64,000 nucleotides of DNA, from assembly GCA_958510825.1 (NCBI GenBank), contig OY294044.1:75252895-75316894 (forward strand), written 5' to 3'. Of the stretch, positions 37,857 through 51,500 are shown in pieces. Position 1 is the first letter of the stretch. Each line of letters begins with the position of its first letter. Made by a program: the position numbers and the translations under genes. The notes under the pieces are model-generated. The model did no database searches. It was given only the letters and a program-made list of their open reading frames with translations, and was not told the origin of the DNA. Source of the stretch: Brachypterus glaber. Taxonomy: Eukaryota; Arthropoda; Insecta; Coleoptera; Kateretidae.

Positions 37857-37927
37857 AATAAGATGAGGCGTCCTTCACTGCCGAGAACGTTATTTAGGAT
37901 ACAATAAAATGATAAATTCATTAAAAA
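37857..37927 (+). promoter_or_regulatory. stan: 5' UTR portion of stan with two upstream ORFs
   Basis: After the acceptor at 37856 come two upstream ATGs. The first (37863) opens a 14-codon ORF ending at 37907. The second (37909) opens a 17-codon ORF ending at 37962, in another frame, overlapping the main ATG at 37928. Such ORFs would be expected to lower initiation at the main start. Confidence 0.6.
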
Positions 37928-39579
37928 ATGATAAAGATATCAGCTCTCATGATTGGGAGTAGAATATATACGTTTTTATTGTTTATTTACTGTTTCCGTT
38001 TGACGCAAAGCTATTTGCTGTTGGTGGATAACACTCAACAGCCTGGAGATGTCATTTTTAACGCTTCGGTCTATCGACTCGGGTCTGACAGGTTCTACAA
38101 AATCAACGCCAAGAGATCTGCGCCCTTTGTCGAGTCATTACTAAAGGTAGATCCGAAAAACGGCCAAGTATCTCTTATAGAAGGATTGCAATGTGACGGA
38201 TTATACTATCCTAACCTATTCACAGTTCATATAGATTCAACATCTAATCGCTTAAGAGATATAGACTATTACAGTTTACCTTTACGTATATTTATCATCG
38301 GTAGAGACTGCACCGAACATGCTGAAGAAGACTTAACCTATCTAGATGAGTTTCGTAGAGAAAAACGTAGTCTAAGACAGAAAAGAGATATTTTAGACCC
38401 TATCTTCTCACAAGTACATCATACGGTTAAAGATAAGATTACAGAAGCTAAGCAATGGGTGTCCGAAACTTACGCTTCTTTTGCTATACCAACCACAGGA
38501 AAATGGAGGAAAATTTGCTTAAGACAATCGCAGTTCGTAAACTCCATTTCAGCATTTTTACCAGAAACAATCAGTAACTCTTGTAAGGTAAACTTTCATT
38601 TTGTAAGCGACGATCGATTTGAAATTGAGCATAGTCAAGGCGATCTAGTAGCTTCAAAGGATGTATGTATTGTCGAGCCAATGTGGAAGGTATCCGTTCT
38701 ATTCACTGCTTATTGCCATGACATACGAGTCCTTAATTCTGAACATCGATTAAAGATTGTTTACCACCACCAAGAATTTAATGACACTGACATCGCTAGA
38801 CGAGTTAGACGAGAACTGCGAAATCAATCCCCATTTTTTGAACAACATTTATATGTAGCAAGTGTTTTAGAAGAATGCGATGCAGGAGCAGTAGTCACAA
38901 CCGTCAAAGCTCGAGATCCGGAAAACAGTCCTATAACGTATTCCATGACTAGCTTACTCGATTCTAGAACGCAAGCCATGTTTGATATTGACGGTAAAAC
39001 CGGTGTAGTTATAACCAAAGTAAAATTAGACAGGGAGTTAGTTGACGTGCATTACTTCAGGGTAACTGCTTTAGATGATTCTTTTCCACCAAGATCTGGA
39101 ACAACCATGTTGCAAATAAATGTTTTAGATGCTAATGACCATTCCCCTGTTTTTGAGATGACTGAATATGATGCTAGTGTTCGAGAAAGCGTCAGCGTAG
39201 GTACAACTGTTATAACTCTAAAAGCAACTGATCAAGATATAGGAAAAAATGCAGATGTGGAGTATTCTATCCAAAGCATTAATGGCGGAGGTACTTCTAC
39301 GGAAGAAGAAGACAAGCATGCGTTTAAAATTGATTCTAAAAGTGGTATTATAACCACGAGAGCAGCTTTAGACCGGGAAACTACAGAAGTATATACTTTG
39401 ATAGTTGGCGCTTCGGATTTGGCAACTCCTACAACTGCTAGAAGATCATCTACTGCGAGTGTTGTTGTGCATATTCTAGATGACAACGACAACTATCCAC
39501 AATTTTCTGAAAGAACGTATACTGTGGCCCTGGAGGAGGATATCAATTGGTCGGATAATCCTGTTGTTGCACACATCAA
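37928..39579 (+). CDS. stan: stan coding exon 1: signal peptide, N-terminal region, EC1, EC2, start of EC3
   Basis: Residues 1-551. Start chosen because it gives a signal peptide (basic MIKIS, hydrophobic core to about residue 28). A non-cadherin N-terminal region follows with furin-type sites REKR (144-147), RQKR (150-153) and RVRR (292-295). EC1 is about 302-409 (LDRE, DANDHSPVF), EC2 about 410-525 (LDRE, DDNDNYPQF). The donor is CAA|GTAAGT; phase 2. Confidence 0.95.
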
Positions 39580-42500
39580 GTAAGTTACAGAATAAAAACT
39601 TCTTAGATTCTTCGTTTTTTCCATTTATAATTAAAGCTATAGCTTTGGTTTTATGAAATTCCAAAATACAGTGTTAGTAACCAAAACTTTTAGTAGTTGA
39701 AATATCTTGAAAAGTACTCCGGCTCTTACTTTATTTTGTTTTTGTCCATTTATCCAAACATTTCCGGATGACATTTACTTTAAGGACGCTGTCCTCTCTC
39801 GTATTCTAATTTATAAATCAATAAATAATTAATATATAAATGAATACATACAAAAATAAACGCAATAAATTTAAACCAATTAATTCCTATAAATATCAAG
39901 AACTTTAATATGGAATATTATATATTTATTTTATTATAATAGATATAATTTACATGCAATCTTGTTTTCATTTCCGTTATAGATTACTATAAATTGGTAA
40001 ATAATTATTAATTGTTTTTAATTTGTGCTCTTTTTTAGGGCTACGGATGCAGATCAGGGTAACAATGCAGCCATACGTTACGCCATCATCAGTGGTAATA
40101 CGCAATCCCAATTCGCAATTGACAGCTTATCTGGAGATGTATCACTAGTAAAACCTCTCGACTACGAAACCCTCCGCAACTACAGATTGGTAATTAGAGC
40201 TCAAGATGGAGGTAGCCCAGCTAGATCAAATACAACTCAACTTCTAATAAACGTTAAGGATGTCAATGACAATTCTCCAAGATTTTATACCAGCCTTTTT
40301 CAAGAAAGTGTCCAAGAAAACGTACCCGTTGGTTACAGCATAGTAAAAGTACAAGCATACGATGCCGATGAAGGCGTTAACGCTGATATAAACTACACTA
40401 TAGCGCCCAGAGATTCTACAGGTGGCAGCACCGACGATTTACCACTAGCGATTGATTCACATACCGGTTGGATATACACTACAAAGGAGTTAGATCGTGA
40501 GGATCAACCAAAATTTCAATTCCAAGTCATAGCAGCCGATCAAGGTGATCCACCTCAATCAGCCAGTGCTAGCGTCATAGTTACAGTTCAAGATGTGAAT
40601 GACAACGACCCTGTATTCGAGCCTAAAAACTATGACGCAGTAGTAGCAGAAGACGATCCACCAGGCACTCCAGTCGCCACTGTAACTGCCAGCGATCCTG
40701 ACGAAGACAGTCGATTGCATTATGAGTTAACCAATGGAAATACTAGGGGAAGATTTGCCATAACCTCACAAAATGGACGTGGATTGATAACTATAGCACA
40801 ACCGTTAGATTATAAGCAAGAAAAACGGTACGTTCTTACGGTAACTGCGACTGATTCTGGAGGAAGATCTGATACTGCTACGATATACGTTAACATAACA
40901 GATGCTAATAACTTCGCTCCTGTTTTTGAAAATGCTCCGTATACAGCAAGTGTATTTGAAGATGCTGTCGTAGGAACTACTGTCTTAGTAGTTTCAGCTA
41001 CAGATAATGATGTAGGTATAAATGCACAGATAACCTACTCTTTGGGGGAAGATTCTCCCGATTTTTCAATTAATCCACAAACAGGAGCTATTGTTACAAC
41101 AAGACCTTTGGACAGAGAAACTAATAGTGGTTATTTACTTACTGTGATAGCTAGGGATGGCGGTAATCCACCTATGTCAGACACCACAGATGTAGAAATC
41201 TCCGTAACGGATGTTAATGACAACTATCCAGTTTTTAAACAACCTTCGTATTCTGGAAACGTTCCAGAAGATGCTCTTGTAGGAACATCCGTTGTCCAAG
41301 TTTCTGCAACAGATGCTGATGTAGGTTTAAATGGAAGAATACGGTACACTCTTGGAGAAAAGGATCAAGAAGATGGTTCTTTCGTAATAGATCCCACCAG
41401 CGGTGTGATTCGAACGAACAAAGGTCTGGATCGTGAATCAGTTGCTTTATACGAACTAGAAGCTTATGCAATTGATCGTGGTTCACCAACTTTAAGCAGT
41501 TCGGTACCTGTAACTATACGAATAGAGGATATCAATGATTCACCACCAGCTTTCGATTCTGATAAAATAATTCTGTATATTTCAGAAAACAGTCCAATAG
41601 GTTCTACTGTTGGGGAGATACACGCAAAAGATCCAGACGAAGGCGTCAACGCTATTGTACAATACTCGATTATCGGTGGAGAAGATTCCCAAAGCTTCTC
41701 CCTTATAACTAGACCTGGTTCAGAAAAAGCAGAGCTGTTAACAATGACGGAATTGGACTACGAAAGCCCCAAAAAGAAATTTGATATAATCGTAAGAGCA
41801 GCCAGTCCACCATTACGAAGCGATGCTCACGTAGAAATAATCGTTACAGATGTAAATGATAACGCACCCGTACTAAAAGATTTTAATGTACTATTTAACA
41901 ACTTTAGAGATTGTTTTCCAACTGGACCTATTGGAAAAATTCCCGCATTTGATGCTGACGTATCGGATAGGTTACATTATAAAATTTTATCAGGGAATAA
42001 CGCCAATTTGGTAGCTTTAAACGAAAGTACAGGACAAATACAGTTGTCCCCACAGCTTAACACTAACGTACCTAAAATGGCATCTATGGAGGTTTCGGTT
42101 TCTGATGGAATTAATGAAGTTAAGGCTATTATGCAACTAGCAGTTAGGCTTATAACTGAAGAAATGCTATTTAATTCAATAACTGTCAGATTAAATCAAA
42201 TGACAAAAGAAGCGTTCTTATCTCCCTTATTAGGATTTTTCGTGGATGGTTTAGCTGCAATTATACCTTGCCCCAAGGAAAATATTTTTATATTTAGTAT
42301 TCAAGATGATACAGACGTTAATACTAAAATACTTAACGTTAGTTTCTCAGTTAGACGTCCTGATATACCCAAGGAAGAGTATTACAGTCCACAATTTTTA
42401 CAAGAAAAGGTTTATTTAAATAGAGGAATCCTTGCCAGGCTATCAACAGTACAAATACTACCTTTCGATGATAACCTTTGTGTGAGAGAACCATGCTTAA

Positions 42501-45500
42501 ACTACGAAGAATGTTTAACAGTACTAAAGTTCGGCAACGCTTCAGGATTTATAAACAGCGATACAGTCCTATTTCGTCCTATTTATCCTGTAACAACTTT
42601 CACTTGTCAATGTCCTAAAGGTTTTACAGGATCAAAAGAACATTACTTGTGTGACACAGAAGTCAATTTATGTTATTCGTCGCCATGCCAAAACAATGGG
42701 GTTTGCCAAGTCAGAGAAGGAGGTTATACTTGTGTATGTACTAAAGATTTTATTGGAGATAACTGCGAAATTAAGCTAGACAAAGATATTTGCAAACCTA
42801 ATGATTGTAGAATAGATAGAACGTGTAACCCTAAAATTGGAAGAGCAAGCTTTGTTTGTGAAGAATGTGCCCTTACAACAGAAATAGAACATTACACCCC
42901 GACTTGCGAATTAAAAAGCAGAAGTTTTTCAAAAACATCATTTTTAACATTTCCTAGCTTAAAACAAAGACATCGTTTATATATTAAAATGAAATTTGCC
43001 ACTCAGTCGCAAAATGGTTTGTTGCTGTATAACGGAAGATATAACGAACAACATGATTTCATAGCGTTGGAAATCGTTAGGGGAAATGTCCAATTTTCAT
43101 TTTCACTTGGAAGTGGAGTTACAAAAACAACGGCATCGATACCCGGTGGAGTTTCTGATGGGAACTGGCATTCTGTCGTTGTCAGCTACTTTAATAAGGT
43201 AAGTCTGGATTAATCTATCCAATCTAGTTTATAATATTTTTAATCAACCTTCATTAATTTTTTGCATTATACAGGGTTAGATTCTCTAATTCTAATACTC
43301 TAATCTATTCTGATCGGAGGTTACGTTTCCTTTTCTTTTGTATTTAATGAAAAGCCTCTATGATCTGAGATTAGATTAAAAAGTTTTCTCACTTTGTCAG
43401 GATGAAGTTTCTGGTCGTCGGTTTTGTTCGTAGCATTCATTCCCTATAGTATATCTGAATTTTATTTATAATTTTTACTGGCATTAATTAATATTTTATA
43501 TTATTTTGCAGACTGCCACAATTTCATTAGACGACTGCGATACAGCTTTAGCATTAAAACATGGAGCCGAACTCGGAGGAAAATGGTCTTGTGCTGGATT
43601 TTCTGAACATGAACTGGAATCACGATGTGCTTCACTAACAGAAACGTGCCATAGATATCTTGATCTTACTGGTCCTCTGCAACTAGGTGGACTGCCTGGA
43701 CTATCAGCGGCCCATTTTCAAATAAAAAATCACCATTTTGAAGGCTGCATATCTGATTTAGAAATTGACTATAAATTTATAGATCTTAATTCCTTTGTTA
43801 CCGATAACGGCACAACCAGTGGTTGTCCTGAAAAAAGATCGTATTGTAATTCTAGACCTTGTAAAAATGGAGGAGAGTGCAGAGAAGGTTGGTCAATGTT
43901 TAAGTGTGCTTGTCCTCAAGGTTATGGCGGAAGGGATTGTAGCGAACAAATAAGCAACCCTTGGCATTTTTCCGGAGATGGCACTCTATCTTTCAATCCA
44001 TTATTACGTCCTATACAACTACCCTGGCTCAATGCACTATCGGTAAGAACTCTACAACGTGATACCTTTCTCATGTCTATACAAGTTGGTCAAAATAGCT
44101 CAGCTGTAATTTCACTAAACGAAGGATTCCTGCAATATACTTATAATGGAGAATCATTATCGTTAAACTCAAAATATATTTCTGATGGAGAATGGCATAA
44201 CATTGAAGTCACGTGGATAGGAACTGAACTGAAACTTTCCGTAGATTACGGAGAATATAGTAAAATATTATCTTTCCTTGAAAAGATCCAAGGCTTATAC
44301 GTTGGCAAGATATTAATAGGTGGCCCGGACAATACGTACTCCAGTCTCAACGCAGGTTACAACTACTTAGAAGGCTGCATTCAAGATGTTAGAATCGGAA
44401 ATCATCAAACAACTTTAAACAGACCTACTGTTAAAGAAAACGTAGAAGACGGCTGTTTTTCTGGCTCAGAATGTCAAACCGATTGTCCAACGACTTCAAC
44501 TTGTATAACCGAATGGGGTAAATCACATTGCATGTGTAACGAAGGTCATGTGGGACACCTATGTGTACCTGTATGCTCCATAAATCCATGTGAAAACCAA
44601 GGAGCTTGCACAGATGATAAATCAGCGAAAAAAGGTTACAAATGTGTCTGCAATTCCACAGAATACTCTGGTGAATACTGTGAGGTAGAAAGAGCTCAAC
44701 CTTGTCCAGCGAGCTGGTGGGGTTACCCAGTTTGTGGTCCATGCCATTGCGATGTTGAAGCTGGATATAATCCAGATTGTGATAAACAAAACGGAAAATG
44801 TCACTGTAGAGAAAATCATTACCAACCTAAAGGTAGCACCAAGTGTCTACCTTGTGATTGTTACCATATTGGATCTTATAGCACACAATGTGACCACGAA
44901 ACAGGGCAATGTAGATGCCGAGATGGGGTTATCGGTCAAAAATGCGATTCCTGTCCGAATTCTTATGCTGAAGTAACTCTTAAAGGATGTGAAGGTAGGA
45001 ACAATATGGGTATTTACTCGATAAAATGCATAGCCAGTCCAAAGCTAGAATTATCTGCGTGTTTTTTTTTTTAATTCTAATATCTTTTCTCATCTTTTTT
45101 AACTTTTTCATAGATCGCTTCTCATCAGTGTTAAATTTATGCTACGTTCACGAACGTATGAACAGCTCGCTAACTCCCGAGGTCTAGTCATGATGAAAAT
45201 CGGTGAAAATCGTTAAGCTCTATATAGGTTATTAGATCTTAAAATCGAAAAAAAAGTACTTTTATAAAGTTCTTATAGGATTTATAAAAATATTAGTCAA
45301 AGCCTTTACTATTATTCTGTTTATTAACTTAATATATTTTATTATAAATACAGATTCATGGAAAGACTACAGTTAATGTAAATATTTAAATATGTAATTT
45401 AGTTGTTTATTTTTTCGTAATATTTACATTATACATAATGTATAATAGATATACATTATACATATTAAGGGTATGCAGATCTATTGGGTCCTATTAATAA

Positions 45501-48500
45501 TGTAAAACTCAATTGTTCTATATTATATTTTCTTGTTTTAGTCGTGTATGATGGGTGTCCAAGATCTTCAGCCAACGATATTTGGTGGCCTAGAACCACA
45601 TTTGGTCTTGAAGCGGTAGAAAACTGCCCAAAAGGTGCCTACGGCAAAGCCTCAAGAAGTTGCGACAATGAATTGGGAGGCTGGCAAGAACCAGATATGT
45701 TTAATTGTACGTCACAAAGATTTATTGAATTAAGAGAACAATTATCAAACATCGAAAAGGGAGAATTGCAACTGAACACTTTTGTGGCTATAAAATTAGC
45801 TCACGATTTATACAAAGCAACGAATCTAACACAGAATTTATTCGGAGCTGATGTTTTAATCACCTTCGATCTTATAAAAGAGTTATTGTCATATGAAGCT
45901 AGAGTGCATGGCCTTAATCTAACACACAGTCAAGACAAAGATTACATACAAAACGTTGTCCATTCTGCAGGAGTTATTTTAACCGAAGATTATTCTCATC
46001 ACTGGAAAAGAATAAAGAAATTATCAGGACAAAGTACCGAAAATCTAATAGAACTGATAGAAAAATACATCAATATTTTATCAACAAGTCAACATGATAC
46101 CTACACTAGTCCTTTTGAAATTGTTTCCCCAAATATGGTTATGGGCTTAGATGTAGTGACCCCAGAATCACTGTACGGTTACGAACCAGAAGCAAGCCTT
46201 CCATCTATGGCAAATGACCAAACATATACAACAGAACGCGTTATATTACCAGACACGTCAAATTACTTACAAGAAAACAAATTATCTCACACACAAGGAC
46301 CACTTGTAGCTTTTCCAAAATACAATAACTATTTACTGGATAAAAATAAATTTGATCAAACTACCAAGCTTCTTGTACCATTAAGTCTCCTTGGTATAAA
46401 ACCAATTGAATCTGGAGAATTAATCACGAAACACTCGTTACCTGATGATGGCGCTGTAGTTAGTTATGCTCAATACAAAGAAGCTGGAGGGCTATTGCCA
46501 AAATCTTATGACGATTCCATATTACGCAGATGGGGAGTTGATATAACAATTGGCTCTCCTTTGATTTCTGTTAGTATTTTGGTACCTGAATACGTTGAAG
46601 CCTATTCAAAACCACCGGAAGCACATATTATCCGATTTGAAGATATTAAATTACCTTCAGATATATCTGAACGCGAAAAATGGACCAAAAGGGTTTTCTC
46701 TGAACCAAATGTAAAGGTTCACCCGAACGATGCACATTACTTGAGATCCGACACAGGTGGCAGAAATAGGCGAGAAAAAAGTATTACAAAGAAACTACTT
46801 TATAAAAGTTTATCGGGCGTTCCTTTAAGTATGCCCATTAAACTTCAAATATGGTTGGATTCCAACTCTACCGCATTTAACGAACGATCGAATCCACAAT
46901 GTGTTCACTGGACTACTGCTAGAGGAACTGGCGAATGGTCCAGAGTTGGTTGCAGAACTGAAATAGATGATAATTGGTTTAATCTAGATAGCGATGATCC
47001 ATTAATAGTAAACTGTTCTTGTAACCACTTGTCTACGTTCGCTGTATTGGTGGATGTGGTAGATTTAGAGGTAAATATTTTCGTATTGTTTTACGCTCAC
47101 AATAAGTTATTCCAGTCGATTTTATTGAATTTTTTCGCGACACTTCTAGCTCTAGACTTAAACTATACCCCACAGTTTAGTAAAACTTCGTAAATGTGTA
47201 TAAAACTTAAGATTAGTTTCCTAAAGTTTAGTAATTGGCGAACAGAATTAAATCCTTAACACCTTGATTTTATAAATTGGGTCGGCACACTAAAAATAAT
47301 TTTGCACCGATGAACACTTTATTGTATCAATGCTTAAAATTCCTTGCCTTTATGCATAAATTCATTATAACAAAGATTTTTTTTATTAAATAAATTTTAC
47401 ATTAAGACCAATTTTAATCATTGATATTGTCACAATGGAGCTCTCTACAACTAGAATTATGAAACAAAAGACGTCTACCCTATCTCTATCTCATTTGTGC
47501 TACACTTTTCAGCCAACCAAATAAATACTGTATTTGTTTGGTTGGCCGGAAAGTGTAGCACTGAGCCGCACGAACCAACATAGCTAATGTGAATCTGTAG
47601 AATAAGATAATTCTACTAAAATTTAGAGGGTGCCAGTAATTTCTTTAATAAAAATAATATAGTTACACTTTTCGCCCGGCCAAGTAAATATTGTATTTGT
47701 TCAACAAAGAACAAATACAGAATTTGTTTGGTTGGGTGGAAGTGGGAGTGTATGTATGTCTTCTATCCTTGTTGGGTAGAACTTTTCTCCCTGTCTAATC
47801 TAACGGGAGAAATCGCCATTAAAAACGTACATCGGTGCAAAATCAATGTAATTTTATTGATATCACGTTAATTTTTATTTAATTTTTGGTTAAGTGCATA
47901 AGTATATATATTTCATAATTATTTTTCTATTTTTTAGTACATCCCTGAGCCATCTTTACTGGAAGACATAACAAGCTATAGTTGTTTCGCAATATCTCTG
48001 CCACTACTCTTTGCCACGTACCTTGTGTTAGCTCTTATTCGAGGCCTCCAAACAAATTCAAATACAATTAGAAAGAATTTGGTTCTCTGCGTATTTCTAG
48101 CCGAACTGTTGTACTTTGTGGCATTAAAAGCAAGACGGCCTATGGTTAGCAACGAAGTAAGTATCAAAACTATTAATTATTACTTCAAACAAGCAAAGTG
48201 CTTACTATTGTTTTTATTTGTGCAATATTTTAAATAATAAAATTAATGGAGTTGATTTTTATGAAAAATAACTTTTATCCAACACCTTCACAGAAACACT
48301 TGTTTTGAGCACTATTTTAAATGTCAAAAGTGAGTTTTTTTCCACTAGTGACTAACAAAATTTTCACCCACTCTTTTACGTACAGCTTTTGATCTCACCC
48401 AAAATTAGTTACATACCCTATTAATTAAGTATTATAACTATTCTATAAATAGAAGCACGTTAACTAAACCATAAAAATTAAAGAAAACCCCAAATTATTC

Positions 48501-51500
48501 TTTAGTTTTTGAATAAAATACTGTTTTTATTAAAAATTCTGTCATCACCGCGTCCATTTTAACGTTTGTAAAATGTAAAACTAGCAATTGTTTATTTTTA
48601 ATAGGCTGGGTTACCTATTATTTTAGTATTAAGAAAACTTAATCTTAATATTTTTGACATAATTTTTCGCAAAATTATAGATTTTTATTTAAAAATAAAA
48701 GGTGTTGGATAAAATTAAATTCTCAACTCGTGTATTAAGTGATTTTATCCACTTAAGAATATCAGCCCACTCGGCCTGACGGCCTCGTGGGTTGATATTC
48801 TTTGCGTGAATCAAATGCTACTTAATACACTAGTTAAGAAAATAACTATTTCGGTCGGTTTGCTATATTTTTCTTATTTTAAATTAATTTTTACTAAAAT
48901 ATCCTATGTTGATTTAATTATGATTTGTCCTGTTATTCGTAAAACTGTTGAACAACTAATTATTTATTTTAAAACTAACTCAAAACAAAAATCAGCTGGC
49001 CATTTTTGTACGATGTATTTTAAAATTTATTTTTTCTAGTTCGCATGTAAACTGGTAGCGATCGGCCTACACTACCTTTGGCTTGCGTCATTTTCCTGGA
49101 TGTTGGTAGATGCTATCCATTTATACAGAATGTTAACTGAAATGCGTGACATAAACCATGGACCAATGAGATTTTATTACAGTATGGGTTATGTTGTTCC
49201 AGCTGTTGTTGTAAGTTTAGCTGTTGGAGTTAGAGCTCATCAATATGGAAACTATTACTTGTAAGTGTTAATAATGGACAGTTAATAATTGTCAATTAAT
49301 ATTTATATGAGACATTTCCCACCTCAATACGTAATACACTAATATAATTTTATTTATTTTTAGCTGTTGGGTATCTCTTTATGAAAGCGTTGTCTGGAGT
49401 TTGGTGGGACCCATAAGCCTACTAGTATTCATAAATTTCTTCGTTTTAATATTTTCAATACGCGCCGCATTTACTCTTCAAGATCACGTCTTAGGCTTCG
49501 GAAATTTACGAACTCTACTTTGGGTATCTGTAGTAGCATTGCCTCTTCTCGGAGCCACCTGGGTTTTGGCTTTATTGGGAGCATCGGAAAGGCATCCTTT
49601 GTTGACGCCATTTTTGTCAGCAGCCGTTTTGGTACACGCAGCTTTCTCAATGGCTGGTTATTGCTTTGCAAATCAACGTGTGCGGCAAAATCTTATAAGG
49701 TAATTGATGAAAATTATACTGCTGTAAAAAATATATCATTATATTCTTTGTTCTTAATTTTTAGATCAATCTTAAAATGTATGGGTAAAAAGGTACCATT
49801 ATTGGAAACAACGTCTGTTGTTGGAGTCCCAAGCACTAGCAGTCAAAATATAAATGCTCAATCGGTATGATACTTCAAAAAATATGTATTATTTTGTATT
49901 ATTAAATTTATTTTTTTAGCGCTCTGCACTTGCTTATCATTCAAGTATGGACCCGAATACCAGAAGAAACATAGGCATCTCCACTTCAAGCACTACTAGT
50001 AGGTCTACCACGAAAACTGGCTCAAGCCCATATCGAAGTGACGCTCATTTACGTAATACATCGACATCTACTTCCAACTACAACTCTACCAGTGACGTGC
50101 CGTCATATTTGCGCGGATTTGAACAAGAACATGGTAAATCCTATTTTTCCCTGATAAAAAAACACTGTTTTATTTCTAAAAAAAAAACAGTTAATCTAGA
50201 TTAAACACGAATGTTTAATTCGAGGGGCAATCCATAGAAAAATATTTTAGACACTAATTTTTCCAACTAACTTATCCAATTCCTTCAAGTAATCCATATC
50301 TAATTTCTAAAACTAATCAATTTTGTTAAAAACGTCTGTACCACTATTTTTGAAGCTTTGTGCTAAAACATGTAGGATATTAGTTGTGTTATCTTAAAAA
50401 CTATTGCTTTTATTTAGTAGGACACAATCGACATCGGGATCGAGAGGAAAGGATCGACGAACCAGACCGTCGAGAGCGTCGGGGAGGCGATAGCGACTCA
50501 GATTCTGACGGATCCGAAGGAAGAAGTCTGGATCTAGCCTCCAGCCACTCTAGCGACGACGACGAATCAAGCACCAGGAGACATCGGTCAAGAAATAACG
50601 GTACTAGACAAGGGTATCTGCCCAATATTACTGAACACGTGGCCTCGAGATGTGGAACACCTCCTTCGTTAAATGTCGTCACTAATTCGCAACTGTTTCC
50701 ACCTATACCCCAGTCGTATGGCGGCAGGTGGTCAAGTCAGCTGCCAGAGGCTTATCTTCCTAATCCAAACAGTAAGTTTATTATCGACTTTCTTCTTATT
50801 TGAAATAGGTTTTGTATCTATTAGCTTCACCGAAAAAGAAGGAGTTGGTGCCGTAAGGATTAATAAACATCCAGTTATGAGAAGCTACAACTTCTAACTA
50901 TTACCTTCGTAAGGTTTCCTTTTTTTAGATTTCTACTTTACCACAACATAGTATAACCACATATGACTCTCATTCCCTTCACATTAACACGTTAATTGGT
51001 ACCCTATAATTTAATAAGTTATTTTTTGTACATAGAGATGGTGTTAAATATGAATTTTTCCCTCTTTAAGAGTACCTCTTACAAGAGTACAATGAAAACT
51101 TGTATGGTACATAATTTTAACAAAAACGCTTTTTCCAAATTAATTTCTTTACACCTTTTAAATTAATACGGGTGTCTTTGTTTCAATTACCTCAAAATTA
51201 CATATTTTGACATTTGTCATAGTTTGACTGATAAAACCAAATAGTGCACAAATTCTTTCAAAAACTAATAATTTTCTTTGAAAACGGGATCAGATTAGAT
51301 CCCGAAACGTCAGAAATTAACTTTTATTCAGTTTTCGTTCATATTTTATTATTTTAACGATTTGTCAAGAATGTTATTAAAAATTCTTTATTAAGGCAAA
51401 CATCTTAAACTTTGGCAAGGTATTGACTAATATTTTTTTAGGTATAGAAGATATAGCAGTTAGTATTATTTTAACCACAATACCTTACCAGTGCATTTAG

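Noticed and set aside
44431..44976. Extra ORFs on either strand over stan exons
   Set aside because: Shadows of the real frame, which shows cysteine-spaced EGF modules and correct splice phase.
45484..45541. Separate gene starting at an ATG before the HRM exon
   Set aside because: An acceptor at 45541 joins in phase with the exon ending 44994, and the HRM, GAIN and 7TM are expected parts of stan.
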